Positions 7,532 through 14,592 of a stretch of 14,600 nucleotides of DNA are shown piece by piece. The notes below the pieces were generated by a model. The model had not been told where the DNA came from and ran no database searches. It saw nothing but the letters and a program-made list of their open reading frames with translations. The DNA comes from Bacteroidales bacterium UBA6340 (GTDB taxonomy: Bacteria > Bacteroidota > Bacteroidia > Bacteroidales > Paludibacteraceae). A program made the position numbers and the translations under genes. The DNA lies in the NCBI GenBank assembly GCA_002440265.1, contig DJSG01000085.1:1-14600 (forward strand). Reading direction: 5' to 3'. The first letter of the stretch is position 1, and the number at the start of each line of letters is the position of its first letter.

Positions 7532-7593
7532 AAAAGCAAAGTCCCGCATTTCTCACACCAATGTGCGCAAGAATGTTACGGACTTTGCTTTTT
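7532..7593 (+). terminator. Hairpin terminator after leuS
   Basis: AAAAGCAAAGTCC (7532-7544) pairs perfectly with GGACTTTGCTTTT (7580-7592), giving a 13-base stem that runs into a T tract (7589-7593). The 35-base loop is long and may fold further (CGCATT near 7545, AATGTGCG near 7561). It is placed 25 bases after the leuS stop, as expected of an intrinsic terminator. The perfect stem would work on either strand, but nothing convergent is seen. A small structured RNA is a less likely alternative. Confidence 0.8.
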
Positions 7594-7609
7594 CAAATTA
7601 TATCAAATT

Positions 7610-8161
7610 ATGGAAGACGAAAAACGAGAAAGAACATCAAATGTCAAACTATGGATCGGAATTGTAATCGGTTTGGTTATCGGTTACATAATTGGTATCA
7701 ACGGATATATCCGCGTAGAAAAAGATTATAAACCTACAGAGACAAATACACCAGTGGAGCAAACAGCATCTACACACAAACAGTGGACACCACCTTCTTC
7801 TACGACGAAGAAGCATTCCGCTAAACAAACCGCAAAAGAGAGTACTAATGCTGTGAGTTTAGTTTCTTATTCTCATGATTGGGTGCAATCCTATGCGCAA
7901 ATATCCGTAAAGAACAATACGGACAAGGCTATTACCTCGATTACCGGGCGCATGATTTATTATGATATGTCGGGCAATATGTTAGATTATCAAGATTTCA
8001 CCCAAAGTATAGATATCGATGCGGGTATGACCAAGCGCTTTGAACTTCGCGGGTATAACACTGAAGAAAATTATGCATACTATAAAAACGAAACTGTCCC
8101 TGGTGAAAGTTACAAAAAATACAAAGTAGAGTTCCAACTCAAATCATATACCTACAAATGA
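7610..8161 (+). CDS. Hypothetical membrane-anchored protein
   Basis: 183 residues, family not recognised. Residues 1-13 are charged; 14-31 form one hydrophobic segment (LWIGIVIGLVIGYIIGI) that looks like an N-terminal signal anchor. Residues 40-80 are a Thr/Pro/Lys-rich low-complexity linker. From about 83 to 183 there is a beta-rich domain with SYAQISVKNNTDKAITSITG and MIYYDMSGNML; that pattern (strand, N-N-T turn, a later YYD) resembles FxLYD-type and similar extracytoplasmic beta-sandwich domains, but I cannot assign it firmly. The ATG lies 17 bases after the leuS terminator; no TAnnTTTG promoter is clear. Its stop overlaps the next start (ATGA at 8158), so the two are probably translated together. 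The gene is AT-rich compared with leuS. Confidence 0.75.
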   Translation: MEDEKRERTSNVKLWIGIVIGLVIGYIIGINGYIRVEKDYKPTETNTPVEQTASTHKQWTPPSSTTKKHSAKQTAKESTNAVSLVSYSHDWVQSYAQISVKNNTDKAITSITGRMIYYDMSGNMLDYQDFTQSIDIDAGMTKRFELRGYNTEENYAYYKNETVPGESYKKYKVEFQLKSYTYK

Positions 8162-8385
8162 TAGCCTCTATTCCTCTTTTGCGCATAGTGGTAGAGCCTG
8201 CGTTTTGGATACTCTTGATGATTATCCCCGCAGCGTATATCTGCTATTGGTTTTGGATTGGTATCACTTGCAAAATGGCAAAGAAACGGCATCGCGACCC
8301 GTTAGGATGGGTGCTATTATCATTTTGCATAACCCCGATATGGGTATGGGTTCTCCTGCTAATAGTCGGAGATAAAAGAGAATGA
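8158..8385 (+). CDS. Small two-helix membrane protein
   Basis: 75 residues, function not recognised. Two hydrophobic segments (about 10-36 and 49-70) flank a short basic loop, KMAKKRHRDPLGW. That arrangement, a loop of the type AKKrxRdPlGW followed by a second helix and a short charged tail, is common in small bacterial membrane proteins of unknown role. The start is set by the ATGA overlap with the preceding gene, which argues that this short frame is real and that the two products are made in similar amounts. They may act together at the membrane; that is inference. Confidence 0.7.
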   Translation: MIASIPLLRIVVEPAFWILLMIIPAAYICYWFWIGITCKMAKKRHRDPLGWVLLSFCITPIWVWVLLLIVGDKRE

Positions 8386-8411
8386 GCATATAGTTACACT
8401 CATAATCTGCT

Positions 8412-8753
8412 ATGAAGCATATTCTTAAATTACAAGAAATATACGGCACGCACATTCATACTCGTATGAGTATGGAGCGTTTGCGTACTATGTTACAGCC
8501 ACAGGATGAATACCTGTTGGATTTGGCTGGTATAGAGTTTATGTCCCGTTCTGCCGCCGATGAGTTATACAACATCATACATCAAGGATACCATGTGGAA
8601 ATTGTTCACGCAGAACCTTTTGTACAAAAGATGTTGGACGCTGTTACCATCGGTCGCTTCCTGCCGCGCCAACGCCCTGCCACCTCTATGCCCATTATCC
8701 ATTGTCCCACTATTGACAGTGTCCAACAACAACTGATGATGAATATCACATAG
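8412..8753 (+). CDS. STAS-like protein (DUF4325-type)
   Basis: 113 residues, no signal peptide or membrane segment. The core EYLLDLAGIEFMSRSAADEL (33-52) fits the STAS-like DUF4325 pattern, in which a strand ending in LDF/L-x-G-I-E leads into a serine-bearing loop and a helix with ADEL. The upstream HIHTRMSMERLRTML (about 14-28) matches the short conserved segment before it, and FVQKMLDAV (70-78) the last helix. STAS-like domains usually mediate protein-protein signalling, often near sensor kinases; no kinase is visible here, so the partner is unknown. ATG 8412 lies 26 bases after the preceding stop, probably in the same transcript. No terminator is obvious after it. The family assignment is by pattern only. 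Confidence 0.68.
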   Translation: MKHILKLQEIYGTHIHTRMSMERLRTMLQPQDEYLLDLAGIEFMSRSAADELYNIIHQGYHVEIVHAEPFVQKMLDAVTIGRFLPRQRPATSMPIIHCPTIDSVQQQLMMNIT

Positions 8754-8829
8754 CACACAGTCATCATGCAATTGCTCCCCACCCACTCCCTCTTTCCTTA
8801 ATTGCAAATAGTTATAAACACCAACTATC

Positions 8830-8851
8830 ACCGAGAGAATACCGAGAGAAT
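8830..8851. repeat. Two perfect 11-base tandem repeats
   Basis: ACCGAGAGAAT occurs at 8830-8840 and again at 8841-8851, followed by a decayed start of a third unit (GTCGAGC). A short inverted pair, ATAGTT (8808-8813) and AACTAT (8823-8828), lies just upstream. The remainder of the 206-base leader before hemW (8754-8959) is AT-rich and holds the hemW promoter at its end. Confidence 0.75.
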
Positions 8852-8919
8852 GTCGAGCAAACACTATGTAATCGTGACTACAAAAAATCATATTTGTTAA
8901 ATTTATACAACGCAGCACA

Positions 8920-8951
8920 TTTGCAGAGTTGATATATTTTTTGTATCTTTG
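8920..8951 (+). promoter_or_regulatory. Bacteroidetes-type promoter of hemW
   Basis: A -33 TTTG at 8920-8923 and a -7 TATCTTTG at 8944-8951 are separated by exactly 20 bases, a full match to the Bacteroidetes primary sigma consensus (TTTG, 19-21 bases, TAnnTTTG). Transcription should start near 8957. That leaves little or no leader for the ATG at 8960 and favours the ATG at 8984 as the hemW start. It probably also drives the two genes downstream. Confidence 0.85.
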
Positions 8952-8983
8952 CGGACCGAATGCCTGTCCATTGGCACAAGTAT

Positions 8984-10120
8984 ATGTCTGGAGTATATGT
9001 GCATATCCCGTTTTGCAAGAGTCGTTGTAAGTACTGCGACTTCTATTCGACCACGCAATTAGCACGCCGACAGGAATACATCACCGCCATCATTGAAGAA
9101 GCCCATTGTGAATTACGCATTACGCATTGCGCATTCTGCGATGTGGAGACCATATATATAGGTGGCGGCACGCCGAGTCTGCTGGACATAGAGGACCTAC
9201 AGAGGTTGCTGGAGGCGTTACCTACAGCAGATGCCCGAGAGGTGACAATGGAAGCCAACCCTGGCGACATCACCCGCGAGAAAGCCAAGGCGTGGCGTGC
9301 TATGGGCGTGAACAGGCTGAGCATTGGTATTCAGTCGTTTAACGACGATATGCTGCGCCTGATAGGCAGGCGGCACACCGCAGCACAGGCACGCGAGGCG
9401 GTGAGGATAGCACGCGAAGAGGGGTTTGATAATATATCGGCGGACTTGATGTACGGGCTGCCATGGGGAATTAAGAATGAAGAATTAAAAATGAAGAATG
9501 GCAAGTTACGTAAAGCCAATAACGCAGTGGAACTGCTACGCAACGATGTGGAGGAACTATTGCTGCTGAATGTGGAGCATATATCCACCTATTGCCTGAG
9601 TTACGAAGAGGGGACAGTGATGACGCAGATGCTGGAGCGCGGCGAGATTGAAGAGGTGGACGAAGATACTGAAAACCGGATGTTTGACTACATCGTGGCA
9701 CGACTGACACAGGCGGGATACGAACATTATGAAGTGAGCAACTTCGCCCGTCCCGGCAGGCGTTCACGGCACAACTCCAACTACTGGAACGACACGCCCT
9801 ATATCGGCTTGGGCGCAAGCGCACACAGTTATGACGGCGTGCACCGCTATTGGAACCCGAGCGACATAGACCACTATATAAAAGGTGCTTTGGCACACGA
9901 TTTGCAGCAGGAACAAGAGACGCTGACCGACGAGCAGCGGCACACCGAGCGCGTGATGTTGGGCTTGCGGACGGCAGAAGGCATCGCCCTCAGCGACGTG
10001 GACGAAGCCAAAGCCCTACCCTACCTCCGGCGCGGACTGCTCCAGCAGAAAGGCAACCGCCTTGCGGCAACCACCGAGGGGTACCATATATTAAACAGAA
10101 TAATCGAAGACTTGATATGA
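8984..10120 (+). CDS. hemW: HemW, radical SAM heme chaperone
   Basis: Radical SAM protein of the coproporphyrinogen-oxidase-like family; HemW members bind heme and deliver it to acceptor proteins. From ATG 8984 it has 378 residues starting MSGVYVHIPFC; an in-frame ATG at 8960 adds eight poor residues and lies almost at the predicted transcript start. The 4Fe-4S cluster motif is C11-x3-C15-x2-C18, followed by DF rather than the extra Cys of true HemN oxidases. IYIGGGTPS (57-65) and LSIGIQSF (112-119) are the glycine-rich and barrel motifs; HNSNYW (263-268) is the HNxxYW motif typical of HemW. Two stretches look inserted: residues about 42-53 and about 163-176, both coded by 7-base-period repeats, lengthening variable loops and changing the usual GLPGQ to GLPWG. 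The stop overlaps the next ATG by four bases. Confidence 0.92.
   Translation: MSGVYVHIPFCKSRCKYCDFYSTTQLARRQEYITAIIEEAHCELRITHCAFCDVETIYIGGGTPSLLDIEDLQRLLEALPTADAREVTMEANPGDITREKAKAWRAMGVNRLSIGIQSFNDDMLRLIGRRHTAAQAREAVRIAREEGFDNISADLMYGLPWGIKNEELKMKNGKLRKANNAVELLRNDVEELLLLNVEHISTYCLSYEEGTVMTQMLERGEIEEVDEDTENRMFDYIVARLTQAGYEHYEVSNFARPGRRSRHNSNYWNDTPYIGLGASAHSYDGVHRYWNPSDIDHYIKGALAHDLQQEQETLTDEQRHTERVMLGLRTAEGIALSDVDEAKALPYLRRGLLQQKGNRLAATTEGYHILNRIIEDLI
9112..9139. repeat. hemW: Heptamer repeat inside hemW (ATTACGC type)
   Basis: Four consecutive 7-base units: ATTACGC, ATTACGC, ATTGCGC, ATTCTGC. They are read in the hemW frame as L-R-I-T-H-C-A-F-C, in a loop just before the GGGTPS strand. The same unit type occurs outside genes at 14454-14490. 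Confidence 0.85.
9470..9504. repeat. hemW: Heptamer repeat inside hemW (ATTAAGA type)
   Basis: Five 7-base units: ATTAAGA, ATGAAGA, ATTAAAA, ATGAAGA, ATGGCAA. They encode a lysine- and asparagine-rich peptide (IKNEELKMKNGK) right after GLPW. The stretch is strikingly AT-rich within a GC-rich gene, and the distance from GLP to HIS is about 16 residues longer than I recall for usual HemW. Confidence 0.8.
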
Positions 10121-12408
10121 AGAAAGAGACCAAGAAACCATCCGTCAGCCCGACATTCAAGAAGAAATTCCTGTGTTGGTTCTGGGGTATATTTGCGGGC
10201 GGCATACTGCTCATCGTGCTCATCTTTTGGATGATAACCAAGGGTTGGTTAGGCTATCTGCCGCCGTTGGACGAGTTGCAGAACCCGAAAAACAAGTTCG
10301 CCACCGAGGTGTTCTCGTCGGATATGCAGTCGTTGGGACGCTTCTACCGCAAGGAGAACCGCGTGGGCGTTACATACGACCAGATTTCGCCCTATATGAT
10401 TGAGGCTCTGATTGCCACCGAGGACGCCCGTTTCTACAGCCACACCGGCGTGGACGCGAAAGGTCTGACCCGCGCCATACTGTTGCTCGGTCATGCCGGC
10501 GGCGGCAGTACCATCACGCAGCAGTTGGCTAAGCAACTATGGTCGCCGCGGGCAAACAATATCTTCGAGCGTGCATTGCAAAAGCCCATCGAATGGGTGA
10601 TAGCCACCAAGTTGGAGCGGCTCTACTCGAAAGAGGAGATACTGACGATGTACCTCAACCAGTTCGACTTTCTCTACAACGCCGTAGGCGTGAAGTCGGC
10701 GGCACAAGTGTACTTCTCCACCACGCCTGCCGACCTGAAGATAGAAGAGGCAGCCACACTGGTCGGGCTGTGCAAGAACCCCGCACTCTACAACCCTATC
10801 CGCCGTCCCGAAAAGGCATTGGCACGGCGCAACACCGTACTCGGACAGATGTGCAAGTACGACTACATCACGCCCGAGGTGTGCGACTCGCTGCAGGCGT
10901 TGCCCATCGAAATCAAATATCAGAGTGTGGACCACAAGCAGGGCTTGGCACCGTACTTCCGTGAGTATCTGCGCGGTGTGCTGACCGCCAAGCAACCCAA
11001 GGCAAGCAACTACCCCGAATGGAACAAGCAGCAGTATGAGATAGACATGAAGCAGTGGAAAGAGAACCCGCTGTACGGTTTCTGCAACAAGAACCACAAG
11101 CCCGACGGCATGCCTTACGACCTCTATCAGGACGGACTGCGCATCTATACCACCATCGATTCGCGTATGCAGCAGTACGCGGAAGAGGCTGTGAATGAAC
11201 ATATTCAGGCATTGCAAAAAGACTTCTACAAAGAGAAGAAAGGCAAGAGTTACGCCCCGTTCTCACGCGACCTGTCGCGCGAAGAGATAGACGGCATCAT
11301 GAACCGCTCCATGCGTCAGACCGACCGCTACCGCACTATGAAGAAAGACGGCAAGTCCGAGACCGAGATACGCGAGGCATTCAACACCCCTGTGGAGATG
11401 CGCGTGTTCTCATACAACGGCATGATTGACACCACAATGACGCCCATGGACTCCATTCGCTGGAACAAGTACTTCCTGCGCTGCGGGTTTATGTCTATGG
11501 ACCCGCACACGGGTGCCGTCAAGGCGTATGTGGGCGGACCCAACTTCGCGCAGTTCCAATACGACATGGTGAACACGGGTCGCCGTCAGATAGGCTCCAC
11601 CGTGAAGCCGTACCTATATACACTGGCCATGGACGAGGGCATGTGGCCGTGCGACAGCACCGTCAACGACTCCGTGACCCTCATCGACGGCAACGGCGTG
11701 CGCTGGACACCACGCGACACACACGTGAAGAACCAAGGGCAGATGGTGACGCTCAACTGGGGCTTGCAGCAGTCCAGCAACTGGATTACCGCCTACCTGA
11801 TGTCACTCTACACACCAGAACAGTTGGTTCGCCTCATGCGCTCGTTTGGCATCGAAGGGCAGTTGGACCCCGTAGTCAGTATCTGCCTCGGACCCTGTGA
11901 GGTGAGCGTCAAGGAGATGGTGGACGCCTACACCACCTTCCCCAACAAGGGTATCCGTGTGGAGCCGCTCTATGTGACACGCATCGAGGACAACAACGGC
12001 AACGTGCTGGCTACCTTCACGCCCAAGACCTACGAGATTATCAGCGAGACCACCGCATACAAGATGATATACATGCTCCGCAACGTGATGGACCACGGCA
12101 CGGGTGTGCGGGCACGCCTGCGCTACGGACTGAAAGCCCCCATGGGCGGCAAGACCGGTACCAGCCAGAACAACTCGGACGGTTGGTTTGTGGGCTTCAC
12201 GCCATCGCTGGTAAGCGGTGTGTGGGTCGGCGGCGAGGACCGCTCTATTCACTTCGACCGCATGGCATTGGGACAGGGTGCGAATATGGCACTGCCCATC
12301 TTCTCGCTCTATATGCAGAAGGTGTATGCCGACCCCAATCTCGGCTACGACACCACCGAGCAGTTCGACATACCCGCATGGTTCGACCCCGAGCAAGGGT
12401 GCAAGTAA
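10117..12408 (+). CDS. Class A penicillin-binding protein (PBP1A-type)
   Basis: Bifunctional peptidoglycan synthase that polymerises lipid II and cross-links stem peptides outside the cytoplasmic membrane; 763 residues, typical. A basic cytoplasmic tail (1-17) leads to one transmembrane helix (about 18-41). The GT51 glycosyltransferase domain has the catalytic E102 in ATEDARFYSHTGVD and GGGSTITQQLAKQLW (128-142), then the helix ERLYSKEEILTMYLNQ. The transpeptidase domain has all three motifs: SxxK at S494-K497 (GSTVKP), SxN at S553-N555 and KTGTS at 679-683. Both activities should be intact. The frame is open upstream to 9850 within hemW, but ATG 10117, overlapping the hemW stop as ATGA, gives the normal N-terminus. 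The gene ends six bases before the TPR gene. I give no symbol because naming of class A PBPs in this phylum varies (mrcA, ponA or pbp1A). Confidence 0.95.
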   Translation: MKKETKKPSVSPTFKKKFLCWFWGIFAGGILLIVLIFWMITKGWLGYLPPLDELQNPKNKFATEVFSSDMQSLGRFYRKENRVGVTYDQISPYMIEALIATEDARFYSHTGVDAKGLTRAILLLGHAGGGSTITQQLAKQLWSPRANNIFERALQKPIEWVIATKLERLYSKEEILTMYLNQFDFLYNAVGVKSAAQVYFSTTPADLKIEEAATLVGLCKNPALYNPIRRPEKALARRNTVLGQMCKYDYITPEVCDSLQALPIEIKYQSVDHKQGLAPYFREYLRGVLTAKQPKASNYPEWNKQQYEIDMKQWKENPLYGFCNKNHKPDGMPYDLYQDGLRIYTTIDSRMQQYAEEAVNEHIQALQKDFYKEKKGKSYAPFSRDLSREEIDGIMNRSMRQTDRYRTMKKDGKSETEIREAFNTPVEMRVFSYNGMIDTTMTPMDSIRWNKYFLRCGFMSMDPHTGAVKAYVGGPNFAQFQYDMVNTGRRQIGSTVKPYLYTLAMDEGMWPCDSTVNDSVTLIDGNGVRWTPRDTHVKNQGQMVTLNWGLQQSSNWITAYLMSLYTPEQLVRLMRSFGIEGQLDPVVSICLGPCEVSVKEMVDAYTTFPNKGIRVEPLYVTRIEDNNGNVLATFTPKTYEIISETTAYKMIYMLRNVMDHGTGVRARLRYGLKAPMGGKTGTSQNNSDGWFVGFTPSLVSGVWVGGEDRSIHFDRMALGQGANMALPIFSLYMQKVYADPNLGYDTTEQFDIPAWFDPEQGCK

Positions 12409-12414
12409 GATATA

Positions 12415-14436
12415 GTGAGACGCCTCTCTAAAATAGGTTTTGTCGTACTTTGCGCATTGTCGTGCATTGTCAATGGGGCTTTCGCCCAACTCAACACCGA
12501 CCGCATCACTGCTATCGGGCGCAATGCGTTGTATTTCGATGACTATGTGCTTAGTATCCAGTATTTTAATCAGGTCATCAAACTCAAGCCCTACCTCAGC
12601 GAGCCCTACCTCCTGCGTGCCATCGCCAAGATACAGTTGGGCGACTACACAGGTGCGGAGCAGGACTGCAACGCCGCCATCGAGCGCAATCCGTTCCAAC
12701 CCGGGGCGTACTACACACGCGGATATGTCTATCGTCAGACGGGGCAGTTGGAGAAAGCCGAAAAAGACTTCTCCGAGGCACTTATCTTCGCCCCCGAGAA
12801 CAAGACCTATCTCGTCCTTCGCGCCGATGTCCTCGCCGAGGAGAAGCACTACGACCGCGCCTTGCAGGACATCGACCACCTGTTGGGACGCGAACCCCAC
12901 TCCGCCGAGTTGCTGTTCGAGAAAGGGTCTATCTGCATGCGCAGCAACGACACCCTCTGCGCCCTCAACGCCTTCACCGACGCCACGAAGTACGACAGCC
13001 AGAACCCCGCCACATGGTCGGCATTGGGACTGGTGTATCTGATGCTGGACAAGCAGAACGACGCCCTTGCTGCCCTCACCAACAGCATCAACCAAGGCAG
13101 CAAATGGGCAGGCGACTACATCAACCGCGGCATCATCTTCTACCGTCTCCACAACTACCGCTCTGCCCTTGCCGACTACGACAAGGCGGTCTCTCTCGCC
13201 CCGCGCGAAGCCCAATGCTACTACAACCGCGGTGTCCTGCGGCAGGAACTGGGCGACTACAATCGCGCCCTCGAGGACTTCAACAAGGTGGTGGAACTTG
13301 ACCCCGACCAGGTGGAAGTGCTCTACCAGCGCGGACTCGTCCTGCTGCACCTCAATCAATGGAAAGACGCACTCGCTGACTTCACTACCCTGATAGACCG
13401 CTACCCGTATTTCCTGCCGTCCTACTACCTTGCCGCACAGGCGGAGACGGCTCTCGGACACGGCAAAGCCGCCTATCAGTACCGCACACGTGCCTACGAG
13501 TTGGAGCAGAAGAAAGACAGCATACAGGCGCAATCCGTGTCCACCGACCTGCAGTTAGCCGAGTCGCAACCGCAGAAGCGCGACCGCCGCAAGGAGTTCT
13601 CCGCCATGGCTGCGCAGAACCAAGAGGCAACAGACGAGGAGCGCAAGTACGAGAGCGAGACCCGCGGCACCATACAGAAACGCTATGCGGACGTGGTCAA
13701 CGAGCCCAATATCACCCTCTCATACTACGTGCCGAATGTCAATACCCAGTCTCTTCGCCGCACCAACTACTCGCACGCTTCCATCGATGAGTACAACAGC
13801 CGCCAACTGCTCCCTGCCCCACTCCGCTTCACCGTACAGGAGATGACACTCACGGCAGACATGGTCAACCAACACTTCGAGCGCATCAACGCCCTCTCCG
13901 ACCAAATAGATATGCTGGAGCAAATAGCCTCACCCGACTCGCCGCAGAACACTCGCCTGAGTGCTGCCTATATGGCGCGGGCTATCGAGTTCGCCCTCGT
14001 GCAGGACTACTCCTCCGCTATCGACGATGCCACCCGCGCCACTATGCTCGACGGCACCCTGTATTTCGCCTATTTCTGCCGTGCCAACTGGCGGTACAAG
14101 TTGCTCGAATACCGCCGCGCCATGGGCGAAAAGACCGAGGGGGCGGACTTTGAACTCATGATGCGCGACTACGACTACGTCATCGACCACGTGCCCGACT
14201 TCTCCTTTGCCTACTACAACAAGGCGAATATGCTCTGTATCCAGCAGGATTTCCGTGCCGCCATCCGCTACTACACGCAGGCAATCGCCGTGGACTCCGA
14301 CTTCGCCGAGGCGTATTTCAATCGCGGACTGACACACATCTTCATCGACGAGGTCGAAGAGGGGCTCGCCGACCTCAGCAAAGCCGGTGAACTCGGTATC
14401 TACCAAGCCTACAATCTCATCTCCCGCTTCCAGTAA
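12415..14436 (+). CDS. Secreted or periplasmic TPR-repeat protein
   Basis: 673 residues; role unknown beyond protein-protein scaffolding. The likely start is GTG 12415: the basic RR, the hydrophobic core (IGFVVLCALSCIVNGAFA) and a cleavage site after AFA (about residue 24) form a good signal peptide, and no ATG in a better place exists. Residues about 29-360 hold a run of tetratricopeptide repeats with the familiar pattern, such as YYNRGVLRQELGDYNRALEDFNKVVELDP (split across 269-297). A linker rich in K, E, Q and R follows (about 361-420), then a non-repeat segment (about 420-510), and a second TPR block (about 515-673) whose last unit is AEAYFNRGLTHIF. It starts six bases after the PBP stop, so it belongs to the hemW-PBP run; a role at the cell envelope is inferred from that and from the signal peptide. 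Composition matches the PBP. Confidence 0.88.
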   Translation: MRRLSKIGFVVLCALSCIVNGAFAQLNTDRITAIGRNALYFDDYVLSIQYFNQVIKLKPYLSEPYLLRAIAKIQLGDYTGAEQDCNAAIERNPFQPGAYYTRGYVYRQTGQLEKAEKDFSEALIFAPENKTYLVLRADVLAEEKHYDRALQDIDHLLGREPHSAELLFEKGSICMRSNDTLCALNAFTDATKYDSQNPATWSALGLVYLMLDKQNDALAALTNSINQGSKWAGDYINRGIIFYRLHNYRSALADYDKAVSLAPREAQCYYNRGVLRQELGDYNRALEDFNKVVELDPDQVEVLYQRGLVLLHLNQWKDALADFTTLIDRYPYFLPSYYLAAQAETALGHGKAAYQYRTRAYELEQKKDSIQAQSVSTDLQLAESQPQKRDRRKEFSAMAAQNQEATDEERKYESETRGTIQKRYADVVNEPNITLSYYVPNVNTQSLRRTNYSHASIDEYNSRQLLPAPLRFTVQEMTLTADMVNQHFERINALSDQIDMLEQIASPDSPQNTRLSAAYMARAIEFALVQDYSSAIDDATRATMLDGTLYFAYFCRANWRYKLLEYRRAMGEKTEGADFELMMRDYDYVIDHVPDFSFAYYNKANMLCIQQDFRAAIRYYTQAIAVDSDFAEAYFNRGLTHIFIDEVEEGLADLSKAGELGIYQAYNLISRFQ

Positions 14437-14453
14437 TCCCCCTGTACACATCG

Positions 14454-14490
14454 CGCATTACGCATTGTGCATTGTGTTTACGCATTGCGC
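14454..14490. repeat. Intergenic heptamer repeat (CGCATTA/CGCATTG type)
   Basis: CGCATTA (14454), CGCATTG (14461), TGCATTG (14468), an interrupting TGTTTA (14475) and CGCATTG (14481), then CGC. The period is 7 bases except for the 6-base interruption. It lies 18 bases after the TPR stop and is the same type as 9112-9139 inside hemW. No T-rich terminator hairpin is seen here. Confidence 0.75.
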
Positions 14491-14519
14491 AAACACCAAC
14501 TCCACCATTGTCTTTGCAT

Positions 14520-14547
14520 ATTAACTATTAACTATTAACCATTACAT
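14520..14547. repeat. Intergenic heptamer repeat (ATTAACT type)
   Basis: ATTAACT (14520), ATTAACT (14527), ATTAACC (14534) and ATTACAT (14541), exact 7-base spacing. It runs directly into the palindrome that begins at 14546. Confidence 0.75.
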
Positions 14548-14592
14548 ATCATACACTTATATCGAGTAAAACTCGATATAAGTGTATGATAT
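14546..14592. repeat. Perfect palindrome, 21-base arms, 5-base loop
   Basis: Arm 14546-14566 is the exact reverse complement of 14572-14592; the loop is TAAAA (14567-14571). The arms are AT-rich except for the loop-proximal CGAG/CTCG. Neither side has a T tract, so a standard intrinsic terminator is not a good fit, although a symmetrical terminator between converging transcripts cannot be excluded. It is the last recognisable element before the window ends. Confidence 0.9.

Noticed and set aside
8960..8983. Earlier ATG for hemW
   Set aside because: Lies within a few bases of the predicted transcription start and adds residues not seen in HemW proteins.
9850..10116. 89-codon upstream extension of the PBP frame
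   Set aside because: Out-of-frame reading of the hemW 3' end; the ATG at 10117 gives a normal basic tail and membrane helix.
11803..13533. Long open frame of 576 codons on the minus strand across the PBP/TPR junction
   Set aside because: It overlaps two clearly real genes, shows no recognisable domain, and GC-rich codon bias often keeps the opposite frame open.
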